NCBI GenBank assembly: GCA_002441135.1
Contig: DJVJ01000030.1
Span: 9,739-73,738, forward strand
Direction of reading: 5' to 3'
DNA from: Caryophanales bacterium UBA6259
GTDB taxonomy: Bacteria > Bacillota > Bacilli > Tepidibacillales > Tepidibacillaceae
Length of the DNA: 64,000 nt
Shown one piece after another: positions 53,839 to 62,706 of the stretch. The notes beneath the pieces are model-generated. The model was not told the DNA's origin, made no database searches, and saw only the letters and a list, made by a program, of their open reading frames with translations. Made by a program: the position numbers and the translations under genes. Every line of letters starts with the position of its first letter. The first letter of the stretch is position 1.

Positions 53839-54819
53839 TCAAATAACAACTTGACTAACTTTTTCTTGCCACATTCCACAACGGTCTCCCCACATCGCCA
53901 CCGTTTGCCCATTCATTTTCACCTTAATAACCTCACAATTATTAGAGCATCCCTGACAAATAAAGCTCGATGGAACAAAATCGGTCTGTAATGCATGAAA
54001 TCCTCGGAAATTAGTTTTTTTACCAGTCTTCTGAATCTCTTCTTTTGCTAAAATTGCTGTTCCAATAGCACCCATAACATTAAAGTAGCTCGGAATAATT
54101 ACCTCATGTCCAATTTCCTTTTCAAATGCCGCCTTAATTCCGCTATTTGCTGCCACTCCACCTTGAAAAACAAATGGAGGTTCTAGCTTCTTTCCCCTAG
54201 CTAAGTTATTGATATAATTGCGTACCAATGCCTGACATAGTCCATTAATAATATCTGGCTTAGAGAAGCCATATTGTTGCTTTGCTATCATGTCAGATTC
54301 CGCAAATACAGTGCAACGTCCAGCGATTCGCACATCATTTTTAGATGCTAGTGCGTAATCTCCAAATTGTTCTATTGAGATCCCTAACCGTTCTGATTGA
54401 TGATCTAAAAAAGAGCCAGTACCCGCTGCACAAACCGTATTCATGGCGAAATCAACCACCATTCCATCTTTGATAAAAATAATTTTGGAATCTTGACCTC
54501 CGATTTCAAAGATAGTTCTTACTTCTGGAACAAAATATGTAGTAGCAACAGCATGGGCGGTAATTTCATTTTTAACCACATCCGCTCCAACCATTACTCC
54601 TGCAATTTGCCTTCCACTTCCAGTAGTGCCAACTCCACTAATCGTATATTTCCGATGGTCTAGCTGTTGCTTTAAAGATTCTATTCCTTTTTTTACCGAA
54701 TCGATGGACTGACCATTGGTACGTATATAGATATTAAATAAAACATTCGCATTTTCATCAATGGCTACCACATTTGTACTTACTGATCCAACATCAATCC
54801 CTATGTAGGCTTTGACCAC
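53839..54819 (-). CDS. HgdC-like activator ATPase (BcrAD/BadF family) with extra C-terminal Cys cluster
   Basis: A 326-aa ASKHA ATPase, beginning AYIGIDVGSVSTNVVAID, with GTTGSGR, FEIGGQDSK and FVFQGGVAAN ATP-site motifs. Cys130 (NTVCAAGTGSF) and Cys169 (AGRCTVFAESDM) match the residues that hold the bridging [4Fe-4S] cluster of HgdC dimers. The C terminus adds CQGCSNNC and a further Cys in WGDRCGMW, absent from HgdC, suggesting an added metal site. Such proteins use ATP to push electrons to very low potential. GTG start with AAAGGGGG; last of a three-gene unit. Confidence 0.9.
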   Translation of the reverse strand: MVKAYIGIDVGSVSTNVVAIDENANVLFNIYIRTNGQSIDSVKKGIESLKQQLDHRKYTISGVGTTGSGRQIAGVMVGADVVKNEITAHAVATTYFVPEVRTIFEIGGQDSKIIFIKDGMVVDFAMNTVCAAGTGSFLDHQSERLGISIEQFGDYALASKNDVRIAGRCTVFAESDMIAKQQYGFSKPDIINGLCQALVRNYINNLARGKKLEPPFVFQGGVAANSGIKAAFEKEIGHEVIIPSYFNVMGAIGTAILAKEEIQKTGKKTNFRGFHALQTDFVPSSFICQGCSNNCEVIKVKMNGQTVAMWGDRCGMWQEKVSQVVI

Positions 54820-54833
54820 TTTGGTATCCCCCT

Positions 54834-55940
54834 TTAGGCAGAAAACTGGTGATTACTTAATTTTTTATTTTTAATCAAATCAATAAATGCCTCAATTCTT
54901 GTTTTATTATTGGCCTGGCCTGTTTGTTCATCTAAGGACAGGGTAAACACCGGGATTTCATATTGAGCAGACATTTTGGGTATGACACTTTGTGATATAA
55001 GCTCAGGCAGACAACCAAAAGGCATTAAATGAATAATGCCATCAAATCCCCGTTCTTTAAAGTCAACAATATGTCCTACTGTTTGTTTTGCATGACCGCC
55101 AATTTCGATTTCTATAAATGGCTCCCCTTTTTTTAAAATTTCTTCTTCATGCGACCTTTTTAAAAAGGATGGGAGCATATTATGGTCGACCCAATCAGAA
55201 AGATAATGAGATCTTTCTACCTCACATCCTAATTCCCCAAGTATTTTTTCAATTTCCATATTAATTGAAGCTTCCATCACCACGTAAATTTCTCCTACAA
55301 TTCCTATTCTCACTTTGTTTCTTTCTTGTACCTCCTTTAAAGGAATTGCAGAAATCAATTTCTCACTGTTTATAATCGCCTCTTTTAACTCTTTTTTGGT
55401 ATGAGCTAAATCAAACATTTTTTGAATTTCATCCCAAGCCTGATTAACAGATCCTGTTATTTGCTCATAGGCTCTATTTTTAGCAATCCACTTGTCAAAA
55501 CGATCAATTTCTTTTAGCATCTGATAGGTAAAACGAATTGCTTTTATTACCTTTAACCATGAATTATTTCCTTTAATTTTTTTAATGTTTCTTATAAATT
55601 TTTCTTTATCGCGTGCATAAGAGTCAAACACAATAAAATCAAACTTATGTCCTAATGCTTTAAGTACTCTTTTGTGAATTTCCCCATAAAATCCAGCTCT
55701 GCAAGGGCCATGACCACCACTTGTAATCAGTGTATCAGCACCCATTTCACAGGCTTCAATGTAGGTACCCATTATGGTTTTAAAAGGGAAGCAAGCAAAT
55801 TCCGGGCTATGCTTTACCCCTAAATCTAAGGTTTTTTGTGAAGGACGAGGAGCTACCAATACATCATGGCCTAATAACTCCAATACCTTTTTATAAATAA
55901 TTACTGTTCCCATATATGGAAAGGAGATTTTCATTTTCAA
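54834..55940 (-). CDS. HgdB-like Fe-S protein A (DUF2229/COG3580-type)
   Basis: A 368-aa protein with the HgdB-type layout: ISFPYMGTVIIYKKVLELLG, Cys50 (PEFACFPFK), Cys64, Cys80 (GGHGPCRAG), VRIGIVGEIYV at the domain joint, and a late FGCLPE. Conserved Cys positions and the 'activator-next-door' arrangement fit a cluster protein that receives electrons from the HgdC-like ATPase. No classical dehydratase A/B pair is present, so the substrate is unknown. Starts at TTG 55940 with GGAGGA. Confidence 0.75.
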   Translation of the reverse strand: MKMKISFPYMGTVIIYKKVLELLGHDVLVAPRPSQKTLDLGVKHSPEFACFPFKTIMGTYIEACEMGADTLITSGGHGPCRAGFYGEIHKRVLKALGHKFDFIVFDSYARDKEKFIRNIKKIKGNNSWLKVIKAIRFTYQMLKEIDRFDKWIAKNRAYEQITGSVNQAWDEIQKMFDLAHTKKELKEAIINSEKLISAIPLKEVQERNKVRIGIVGEIYVVMEASINMEIEKILGELGCEVERSHYLSDWVDHNMLPSFLKRSHEEEILKKGEPFIEIEIGGHAKQTVGHIVDFKERGFDGIIHLMPFGCLPELISQSVIPKMSAQYEIPVFTLSLDEQTGQANNKTRIEAFIDLIKNKKLSNHQFSA

Positions 55941-55950
55941 TCCTGTCCTC

Positions 55951-56943
55951 CTATGCGATAAATTTTTTTCGCTTCAGCATATCCACAAAAGCCTCAATAC
56001 GAGTCTGTAAATGATTTTCTCCTGTATGCTCATCCACACGAATAGACATAAATGGTACTCCAGTCTGATCAGATTCAAACTCAAACAGCTTGCCCATAAA
56101 CGAGTCAGGGCCACAACCAAAAGCAGTAAGATGAATAATGCCGTCTATTGTTGGTTCATGAAATAATCTTAATCCCGCACCTAATAATTTATTACTAAAG
56201 GTCCAAAACAACGTTTTTTCCATATCCTTGATTTTCTCCTGAAGCTGTGCTTCCTCGAGCATATCAAAAGTAATAAAATCCACATTGAGTTCTCTAAGCT
56301 TTTCAATAATATTCATATTTAGAAATGGATCATAAATGTTATAAACATATCCAATTAAACCGATACGAAGGACAGGTTTAGAAGATTGTTGATTATTTAA
56401 TAATACCTCCAATGAATCATTTGTCTGGATCATCTTCATAGCTTCTACTGCAGTAAATCCTGATTTATTAAACATTCGAAACCCAATCCATTGTTCTCTC
56501 GCAACCGATGCCGCCACCTGAATCTGTTCTTTGGTGACTCCTAATACTTCTGCCATTGGATAATAATTTTCTGGTGCGGAGATGTCATCACTATCTGATT
56601 TAATTTGGCAAGTTATAATTTTTCCTTCCAAGCCTTTTACACCATGCCTTAGCATGTCTGGTAATCCCATAAATTTAGGACAAAAATACTCCCCTGATTG
56701 GATAGATACCATTCTAGGAACAAAGATATAATCAATTTCCTTGTTTAGTAATTGAATGGCATGGCCAATATAGAGCTTAATCGGTACACAAATTTCTGAA
56801 ACCGACTCCTTAATTCCTTTATTTAAAATCCCTTTATTTGTCTCTTCAGAAACAACCACTTCCATATCTAATGCTTCAAAAAAGGCTTTCCAAAAAGGGA
56901 AATAATAATAGTATAACAGTGCTCTAGGTATTCCAATTTTCAC
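55951..56943 (-). CDS. HgdB-like Fe-S protein B (DUF2229/COG3581-type)
   Basis: ~330 aa from GTG 56943 (GGAGGG six bases upstream; the ATG at 56949 abuts that site). Opens KIGIPRALLYYYYFPFWKAFFEAL, with Cys in SEICVPIKLYIGHA (~52) and GEYFCPKFMG (~88), VLRIGLIGYVYNIYDPFLN at the domain joint and TAFGCGPDSFMG near the end. It is clearly related to the next gene in plan; the two may form a heterodimer holding one or two clusters. First gene of the unit, after a leader with an intrinsic terminator. Confidence 0.75.
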   Translation of the reverse strand: MKIGIPRALLYYYYFPFWKAFFEALDMEVVVSEETNKGILNKGIKESVSEICVPIKLYIGHAIQLLNKEIDYIFVPRMVSIQSGEYFCPKFMGLPDMLRHGVKGLEGKIITCQIKSDSDDISAPENYYPMAEVLGVTKEQIQVAASVAREQWIGFRMFNKSGFTAVEAMKMIQTNDSLEVLLNNQQSSKPVLRIGLIGYVYNIYDPFLNMNIIEKLRELNVDFITFDMLEEAQLQEKIKDMEKTLFWTFSNKLLGAGLRLFHEPTIDGIIHLTAFGCGPDSFMGKLFEFESDQTGVPFMSIRVDEHTGENHLQTRIEAFVDMLKRKKFIA

Positions 56944-57021
56944 GAGCATCCCTCCATAAATTGTCTTTCCTCCTACATATATATTTATGGCTTATCCATT
57001 TTAAAACCCTAATCATAGAAA

Positions 57022-57067
57022 AAGAAAAAAAATAACCTTTATGACCATTATTAAGTCAAAGGTTATA
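57022..57067 (-). promoter_or_regulatory. Leader terminator/attenuator of the HgdB-like operon
   Basis: On the minus strand, ATAACCTTTGAC pairs with GTCATAAAGGTTAT and is followed by eight T. No minus-strand gene ends here (the next one upstream, psuG, has its own terminator), so the hairpin sits in the operon's 5' leader or ends a small RNA. The rest of the 310-bp gap 56950-57259 is AT-rich, with no recognised riboswitch. Confidence 0.55.
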
Positions 57068-57201
57068 ACGAATTGAAAATTATGTATTTTATTTGCTTCT
57101 TAATTCCTATCTCCTTAATAATTATTCACAAATAAGTCATAGTTTTTTGTCTAATTTTTGAAGGATATGGTTAATCTGTGTTCAAAGTATGATATCGATA
57201 C

Positions 57202-57207
57202 TATAAT
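57202..57207 (+). promoter_or_regulatory. Candidate -10 of the doxX-type gene
   Basis: A perfect TATAAT 53 bp before the ATG; the -35 is poor. The interrupted palindrome AGTATGATATCGATACT lies beside it (57187-57203) and could be an operator. Confidence 0.4.
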
Positions 57208-57259
57208 CAAAATTGTAAAAGAACTTATCAAATAATTAATAAATGAGGAGGAAAATTCA

Positions 57260-57763
57260 ATGGTAAAATTCTTAAGAGAAAACATTTATGCTAGTTATGG
57301 TCTTTTAGTTTTACGTTTATATTTAGGTTATGATTGGTTAACTGCAGGTTGGGGAAAACTAACTGGCGATGAGCCATTTAGTGCAGCTGGTTTAATAGGC
57401 AGAGCAATCGAAAAACCTGTAACAAGCCATGATCATGTTGTTTATCCATTATACACTGCATTCCTTGAAAACTTTGCAATGCCAAATGTAGAATTGTTTA
57501 GCTTTATGGTTGCATGGGGTGAATTCCTTGTTGGCCTTGGATTAATCCTTGGTGCTTTAACTACAGCTGCAATGTTCTTCGGAATGTTAATGAACTTCAT
57601 GTTTATGTTTGCAGGAACCGTTTCCTCAAACCCATGGATGATTCTTCTAAGTATTTTCGTAGTAGTTGCTGGTGCAAATGCAGGTAAATGGGGATTAGAC
57701 CGTTGGATTTTACCTTATATTAAGCAAGTTTTCAACAAAAAGGATGATACGATTTCTGCTTAG
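57260..57763 (+). CDS. DoxX-family membrane protein
   Basis: A 167-aa protein with four membrane helices and the DoxX pattern (LVLRLYLGYDWLTAGWGKLTG; WGEFLVGLGLILGALTTAAMFFGMLMNFMFMFAG). Family members include thiosulfate:quinone oxidoreductase subunits and redox-stress membrane proteins such as CatD. A link to the sulfur operon 48 kb away is possible but unsupported. GAGGAGG before ATG; monocistronic, followed by a palindromic terminator. Confidence 0.88.
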   Translation: MVKFLRENIYASYGLLVLRLYLGYDWLTAGWGKLTGDEPFSAAGLIGRAIEKPVTSHDHVVYPLYTAFLENFAMPNVELFSFMVAWGEFLVGLGLILGALTTAAMFFGMLMNFMFMFAGTVSSNPWMILLSIFVVVAGANAGKWGLDRWILPYIKQVFNKKDDTISA

Positions 57764-57794
57764 TGAGCTAATTTAACACTGTCCTATTGATTAG

Positions 57795-57820
57795 AAAGAG
57801 CTTGGCATATGCCAAGCTCT
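57795..57820. terminator. Terminator shared by doxX and psuG
   Basis: A perfect palindrome with AGCTTGGCATATGCCAAGCT at its core, between the convergent genes; T-rich flanks on both sides. Confidence 0.8.
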
Positions 57821-57830
57821 TAATTTTGTT

Positions 57831-58754
57831 TTATAAAGCAGAATAAGCGATTGCTATTTTTGCACCAATCCGTGCATTATTCTTTACAAGCTCAATATTA
57901 GCACTTAGACTTTTTCCTTCAGTAATCTCCTTTAATTTTGATAACAGAAATGGGGTTGTTTCTTTACCAGTTATCTTTTTCTTCTTCATTTCTTTTATCG
58001 CATTTTCAATCGATTGATTAATATAGTCTTCATCTAATGCAAACTCGGCTGGAATCGGGTTGGCAATCACAATACCTCCATTTAATTTCATATCCCATTT
58101 AAATTGCATTACCTTAGCCATTTCTTCTGGAGAAGCAATATTATAGTCCACATTAAAACCACTATTTCGAGTATAGAAGGCTGGAAATTGATCTGTTTGA
58201 TAGCCAAGAACAGGAACACCTTGTGTTTCTAAGTACTCCAATGTAAGGCCAATATCTAAAATGGATTTAGCCCCTGCACAAACAACAGCCACATCGGTTT
58301 GTGCTAATTCCTGAAGGTCAGCGGAAATATCCATTGTTTCGGAAGCTCCTCGGTGAACACCACCAATTCCTCCAGTTACAAAGACCTTAATTCCTGCCAT
58401 CTTTGCAACAATCATGGTTCCTGCAACGGTTGTCGCTCCATAAAGGCCTTTTGCTAGCACGACTGGATAATCCCGTCTGCTTGTTTTGACAACATCCTTT
58501 TGATTTGCTAGTTCTTCTATTTCCTCTTTGGTTAATCCAACCTTGATTTTTCCATTCATAATTGCAATGGTAGCAGGTACGGCCCCTGATTCTCGAATAA
58601 TTTGCTCTACCTCTAAAGCCGTTTTAATATTATCTGGATAAGGCATTCCATGAGTAATAATTGTTGATTCTAATGCAACCACCGGTTTGTTATTATTCAG
58701 GGCCTCTTTAACTTCTTCCTTTATTTCTATTACGTTTTCTAGTTGGTTCATCAT
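57831..58754 (-). CDS. psuG: Pseudouridine-5'-phosphate glycosidase
   Basis: A 307-aa protein of the usual length: VALESTIITHGMPYPDN at the N terminus, KTSRRDYPVV with the catalytic Lys region, GGIGGVHRGASETMDISADL, VVCAGAKSILDIGLTLEYLET. Splits pseudouridine 5'-phosphate to uracil and ribose 5-phosphate, the second step of pseudouridine salvage. It follows the kinase gene by 3 bp. AAAGGAGATAT site before ATG. Confidence 0.96.
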   Translation of the reverse strand: MMNQLENVIEIKEEVKEALNNNKPVVALESTIITHGMPYPDNIKTALEVEQIIRESGAVPATIAIMNGKIKVGLTKEEIEELANQKDVVKTSRRDYPVVLAKGLYGATTVAGTMIVAKMAGIKVFVTGGIGGVHRGASETMDISADLQELAQTDVAVVCAGAKSILDIGLTLEYLETQGVPVLGYQTDQFPAFYTRNSGFNVDYNIASPEEMAKVMQFKWDMKLNGGIVIANPIPAEFALDEDYINQSIENAIKEMKKKKITGKETTPFLLSKLKEITEGKSLSANIELVKNNARIGAKIAIAYSAL

Positions 58755-58757
58755 TTT

Positions 58758-59858
58758 CTATATCTCCTTTTTTTGATTTTCTAGCAATTGTACCGATAGG
58801 TCAGTTGCTACTGTTTCTTCCCGCTCTAAAGTAAGTGCAGCCATTGCATGCCCATACAAGCATGCCTCTGCTAAGCTTTTTTCTTGGTACAATCCATAAA
58901 TTACGCCACTTATAAATGCATCACCAGCACCTGTAGTATCTTTTACGTGTACCTTAGGACTTGGCAGAAAGCTTTTTCCTTCCTTTGTAGCAATATATAC
59001 CCCTTCACTGCCTAAAGTAATAACCAGCTGCTGAACACCGAATTGAAGGAATTGATCTGCGGCTTTTTCTAAATCCTCTGTTGTGTCGATATTAATCCCA
59101 GTCAGAACTTCTGCTTCTTCTTTGTTTGGGGTAAATAACCATAACCCATCTAAATGATTTTCTAGCTTAATCGCTTTTTTAGCAGAAACAGGATCCACAA
59201 TAATCGGTATTTTTTTCTCATTTAACCAAGAAATTAACGAGTGCAAGCTCTCTGTTGGCAAATTAGTATCTACAAACACAAACTTCATTTGTGCTAAGGT
59301 TGGATAGATTTTCTTTAAGAAAGCCAAGTCCATTTTTTCCATAATCCTCATATCTGCTATGGAAGCGACCTGTTCTTTTTGGCTATTTAAAATAGATAAA
59401 TATCGACCTGTGCTTTCCTCAGGTTTTCTATCTACAAATTTCACATCTACTCCAGCCAGCTTAGTCGTTTCTATAAGCCAATCCCCTTCTGCATCTAATC
59501 CAACAGTAGAATATAAACTAACGGGTAAGTCAAGTCGAGCTAGATTTTCAGCAACATTTCTCCCGACACCTCCTGCGGCTTTAAAAACAATCCCAGGATT
59601 GCTGCTCCCTTCCCGTAACTGATTATCCGAAATTCCTTTAATGTCAACGTTGGCTCCACCAATCACTGCGATACGTTCTGTTTTTTTATTCAGCACATAT
59701 CCTCTTTGGATAATCCCCTTTTTTACTAAACGAGATAAATGACCTGCAACCGCTGATCGAGAAATATCGAGCTGCTGAGCAATTTCCTCCTGTTCTAAAT
59801 AGGGATTATGCATTAAAATTTCAATAATTTCCTGTTCCTTTGAAGTAAGCTTTGTCAT
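58758..59858 (-). CDS. psuK: Pseudouridine kinase with N-terminal helix-turn-helix
   Basis: 366 aa. The first ~55 residues form a winged helix (EIIEILMHNPYLEQEEIAQQLDISRSAVAGHLSRLVKKG), and the rest is a PfkB-family sugar kinase (AVIGGANVDIKG; DTTGAGDAFISG with the catalytic Asp). Given psuG next door, it phosphorylates pseudouridine. The HTH may let the enzyme regulate its own operon, a known feature of some PfkB kinases. ATG start with GAGGTTATCC. Confidence 0.92.
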   Translation of the reverse strand: MTKLTSKEQEIIEILMHNPYLEQEEIAQQLDISRSAVAGHLSRLVKKGIIQRGYVLNKKTERIAVIGGANVDIKGISDNQLREGSSNPGIVFKAAGGVGRNVAENLARLDLPVSLYSTVGLDAEGDWLIETTKLAGVDVKFVDRKPEESTGRYLSILNSQKEQVASIADMRIMEKMDLAFLKKIYPTLAQMKFVFVDTNLPTESLHSLISWLNEKKIPIIVDPVSAKKAIKLENHLDGLWLFTPNKEEAEVLTGINIDTTEDLEKAADQFLQFGVQQLVITLGSEGVYIATKEGKSFLPSPKVHVKDTTGAGDAFISGVIYGLYQEKSLAEACLYGHAMAALTLEREETVATDLSVQLLENQKKEI

Positions 59859-59991
59859 CAGGATAACCTCAAATCCTTTTTAATTATTTGTTGCTTTTGT
59901 TTTATAGTATAACATATGTTTTATATTAAAACAAATATAATTTTTACCATACCTATTATAACCACTATTTATCTAATTATTTTGATGGCAA

Positions 59992-60041
59992 AACAAAACG
60001 AAGCGGTTGACCTATTGAATAGGAACCTGCTCCGTTTTGTT
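59992..60041 (-). terminator. Terminator after the 287-aa gene
   Basis: AACAAAACGaAGC and GCTcCGTTTTGTT arms, with a nested CCTATT/AATAGG pair in the loop; T-rich end on the minus strand. Confidence 0.65.
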
Positions 60042-60056
60042 AAATTAAGTATATTT

Positions 60057-60920
60057 TCAACTTTCCTCTTCGTCATGATCCTCTTTTGAAAATATCTGGC
60101 CAAAAAGATCATCAATTCCAAGATTACCAAACTGTGCTCCCATTAAATATTGCATTGCCCTTTGATATACAAGCATTTGTATTTCCATTCTATTTCTTGA
60201 TGGTTCAGCTTCTAACCACTTCTCAATCGCATGACTTAATGCGAAATTGTAAGAATCACAGCCCAATTTAATTAAATCATCAATTTGCCCAGATCCACGT
60301 ACATCAGATACCACCTTTTCTTCCCCTGTTAAATCCATTTTTTTCACATTATATAAGGCTAATTTGCCTTTTAGCTGTTCCTTCTCCCCTAAAAAATTGA
60401 CTTCCATCTCTACTTCACGATCGATACCTTTTTCTTTTTTATTACTAAATGTTAATTCCTGAACCAAAGTAATTTCTTCTTCCTCACCATCATTAATCGG
60501 GTTGTTTATGCCACTAAGAAGATCAAAAATACTATTTTGCAGTGGTAATTGAGGAGAAGACTCTTCTTCCTCAGGTTCAACCTCTACAAAATCATCAAAG
60601 TCAGCTTCAAGTTGCTCCAATATCGTATCTAATAATAATCCATATTTTGTTTCCTTCATAAAAACGACAAAGCTTTCAGCAGTTAATCCATAAATTTCTT
60701 CGTCTGTTTTATCCGGATATTTATCCTTTAAATGGTCAATAATTCCTGCTAATCCGGCCAAACCTAAAAATACTAAATCCTGATCATTTGTCGTTCCATG
60801 GACAGTGGCATCAAATTCGGCTTGTTCCCCAACTTCTCTAATAATAGAAGTTAAACCAACGTTTCCTTCATAAATCTCCTTAATTCCTTCTGTTCTTACC
60901 TCAAATTCAATTTTCTTCAA
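60057..60920 (-). CDS. Unrecognised acidic protein
   Basis: 287 aa from TTG 60920 (GAGGGGGAG upstream). I do not recognise a family. The first ~110 residues are mixed helix-strand (KIEFEVRTEGIKEIYEGNVGLTSI...). A strongly acidic linker (VEPEEEESS, DGEEEEIT) follows, then a strand-rich segment (REVEMEVNFLGEKEQLKGKLALYNVKK). The end is helical (ALSHAIEKWLEAEPSRNRMEIQMLVYQRAMQYLMG). There is no signal peptide or membrane segment. It stands between psuK and rarD on the same strand, apparently in its own unit. Confidence 0.75.
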   Translation of the reverse strand: MKKIEFEVRTEGIKEIYEGNVGLTSIIREVGEQAEFDATVHGTTNDQDLVFLGLAGLAGIIDHLKDKYPDKTDEEIYGLTAESFVVFMKETKYGLLLDTILEQLEADFDDFVEVEPEEEESSPQLPLQNSIFDLLSGINNPINDGEEEEITLVQELTFSNKKEKGIDREVEMEVNFLGEKEQLKGKLALYNVKKMDLTGEEKVVSDVRGSGQIDDLIKLGCDSYNFALSHAIEKWLEAEPSRNRMEIQMLVYQRAMQYLMGAQFGNLGIDDLFGQIFSKEDHDEEES

Positions 60921-61026
60921 GCCGTTCTCCCCCTCTATTTCAATCTGTTTGCATTCGTATCCCTTGTTTGATTTTTATGCAGTTCATCAAACAAATAGTA
61001 GAGAGGAAAATAAAAAAACAGATCCT

Positions 61027-61956
61027 CTAAGGGACCCGTTTTACTTCTTTATTTAGTGGTAGTCGAATTTTTTCCATAATGTTTGTTTTAGATATTGAAA
61101 AAAGAATTAATCCAGCCCAGATAAATCCAAAACCCCATAAATGAGTTATTGTAAATGGCTCTTTAAAAACAATAATCCCTAATATAAGGCTAATCGTTGG
61201 AGATACATACTGAAGAAATCCCATTGTAGATAATTGAATTCTTTCCGCACTTTTCGCAAACCACAATAACGGTGTTGCTGTTGCAATTCCAGATAAAAAC
61301 AATAGTATGGTTGCCGTAAGAGAAATACTACCGATTGCCCCAATTCCATTTATTTGACGATAAAATATATATCCTAAAGCTATTGGCATTAATATGATTG
61401 TTTCAACGGCAAGACCGATCATTGAATCGACCTTGATTAATTTTTTTAATAATCCATAAACAGCAAAAGTAAAAGCCAAAGTTAATGCAATCCAAGGTAC
61501 TTGACCATATTGAACGCTCATAAAAATAACACCAATTCCAGCCGAAAGAATAGCTAGTATTTGAAGTGGAATTAATTTTTCCTTTAAAACAATTATGCCC
61601 ATAAGCACCGTAATTAACGGACTTATATAATACCCCATGCTTGCTTCTACCACGTGATTACTATTTACTCCATAGATATAAGTATACCAATTGAACCCAA
61701 TAATTAAAGAAGCCAAAGTAATTAGTAATAGATTTTTACGATTTGATACGACCACAATTAACTTTTTGAAGTTTTTTGCAAGCAATAGAAGAATCGTAAC
61801 ATAAACAAAAGACCAAAAAATTCGATGAGCAAGGATCTCTATTGGAGAAACGACTGAAATTAGTTTCCAATATAAAGGCAGTATTCCCCAAGCTCCATAC
61901 GCTAAAAGCCCATACATTATTCCTATTGCTTGATGACTCATATCTGATCTTTTCAT
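61027..61956 (-). CDS. rarD: RarD-type EamA transporter
   Basis: ~309 aa from ATG 61956 (AGAGGT eight bases upstream; the earlier ATG at 61977 has none). Ten membrane helices in two EamA halves, with the RarD opening GIMYGLLAYGAWGILPLYWKLIS and HRIFWSF. Substrate unknown; named for chloramphenicol sensitivity in E. coli. Confidence 0.9.
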   Translation of the reverse strand: MKRSDMSHQAIGIMYGLLAYGAWGILPLYWKLISVVSPIEILAHRIFWSFVYVTILLLLAKNFKKLIVVVSNRKNLLLITLASLIIGFNWYTYIYGVNSNHVVEASMGYYISPLITVLMGIIVLKEKLIPLQILAILSAGIGVIFMSVQYGQVPWIALTLAFTFAVYGLLKKLIKVDSMIGLAVETIILMPIALGYIFYRQINGIGAIGSISLTATILLFLSGIATATPLLWFAKSAERIQLSTMGFLQYVSPTISLILGIIVFKEPFTITHLWGFGFIWAGLILFSISKTNIMEKIRLPLNKEVKRVP

Positions 61957-62184
61957 ATTACGATACCTCTTTTTCATTTTTATTCAGATTATTATACCAC
62001 TTTTGTTTAGAAAAAGGTTGTACACTTTTTTCTATTTAAAATTTTTTATCAAGAAAGAAAATCTTTGAATAATTTTGAGCATAAAGTATCACATAAGTAA
62101 ATAAAATGAAATAAGTACTTATATATTGGATTCATACTTTATTTTGTGAAAAAGTAGGATTAGCCTTAGTAAGGGGGCAGAATA

Positions 62185-62436
62185 TTGCAGGACTATATTA
62201 AACAAAGGGCGATTAAAATTGGTAAATATATCGTAGAGACCAATCATACTATTCGCCAAACCGGAAAATTTTTTGGTGTTGCAAGAAGTACCGTTTTTCG
62301 CGACATAACAGAACGATTACCTACAGTTAATCCTGAGCTAGCTAGAAAAGCCCAACAGGTTTTAGAACATAATAAAAGCCTTCGTCATATCCGCGGTGGC
62401 GAAGCAACCAAAAGAAAGTATCAAATAACGGATTAA
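62185..62436 (+). CDS. spoIIID: Sporulation transcription regulator SpoIIID
   Basis: An 83-aa mother-cell regulator. YIKQRAIKIGKYIVETNHTIRQTGKFFGVARSTVFRDITERLP is the SpoIIID helix-turn-helix, and HNKSLRHIRGGEATKRKY the basic C-terminal tail. TTG start with AAGGGGG seven bases upstream. It regulates sigma-E and sigma-K genes during spore formation. spoVM follows 19 bp downstream, so the two are probably co-transcribed. Confidence 0.96.
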   Translation: MQDYIKQRAIKIGKYIVETNHTIRQTGKFFGVARSTVFRDITERLPTVNPELARKAQQVLEHNKSLRHIRGGEATKRKYQITD

Positions 62437-62455
62437 AAGTAACAGGAGGGGGACT

Positions 62456-62539
62456 ATGGCTAAGTTTTATACGGTTAAAATGCCTAAATTTATCGGTAAT
62501 TTTGTGAGAGCCGTAAGAGGGCTTTTACATAAAAAATGA
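62456..62539 (+). CDS. spoVM: Stage V sporulation peptide SpoVM
   Basis: A 27-aa peptide, MAKFYTVKMPKFIGNFVRAV then RGLLHKK, closely similar to B. subtilis SpoVM (26 aa): the KFYT start, the conserved K-x-P-K-F with Pro10 (Pro9 in B. subtilis), and a short amphipathic helix ending in basic residues. SpoVM marks the curved outer forespore membrane and anchors SpoIVA, starting coat assembly. The ribosome site ACAGGAGGGGG is very strong. A terminator at 62570-62606 ends the unit. Confidence 0.9.
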   Translation: MAKFYTVKMPKFIGNFVRAVRGLLHKK

Positions 62540-62569
62540 ACAAATAAGATAGAAATAATACGAAACATT

Positions 62570-62606
62570 AAAGTTCTATTTTCGTTATATTAGATAATAG
62601 AACTTT
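62570..62606 (+). terminator. Terminator after spoVM
   Basis: AAAGTTCTATT (62570-62580) pairs with AATAGAACTTT (62596-62606), then a T run. Confidence 0.85.
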
Positions 62607-62706
62607 TTTATATTATCGTTAAATTTACTATAGTTTTCCATTTGGGACTATGGTATTATTTTGTTTAGGCCTTTTAATTCATTAATGTAAGTAAGGATGT
62701 CTGAAT

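Noticed and set aside
60990..61045. Terminator after rarD
   Set aside because: Paired arms have too many mismatches.
62130..62150. Sigma-E promoter before spoIIID
   Set aside because: CATACTTT is a fair -10, but nothing like the -35 occurs 14-15 bases upstream.
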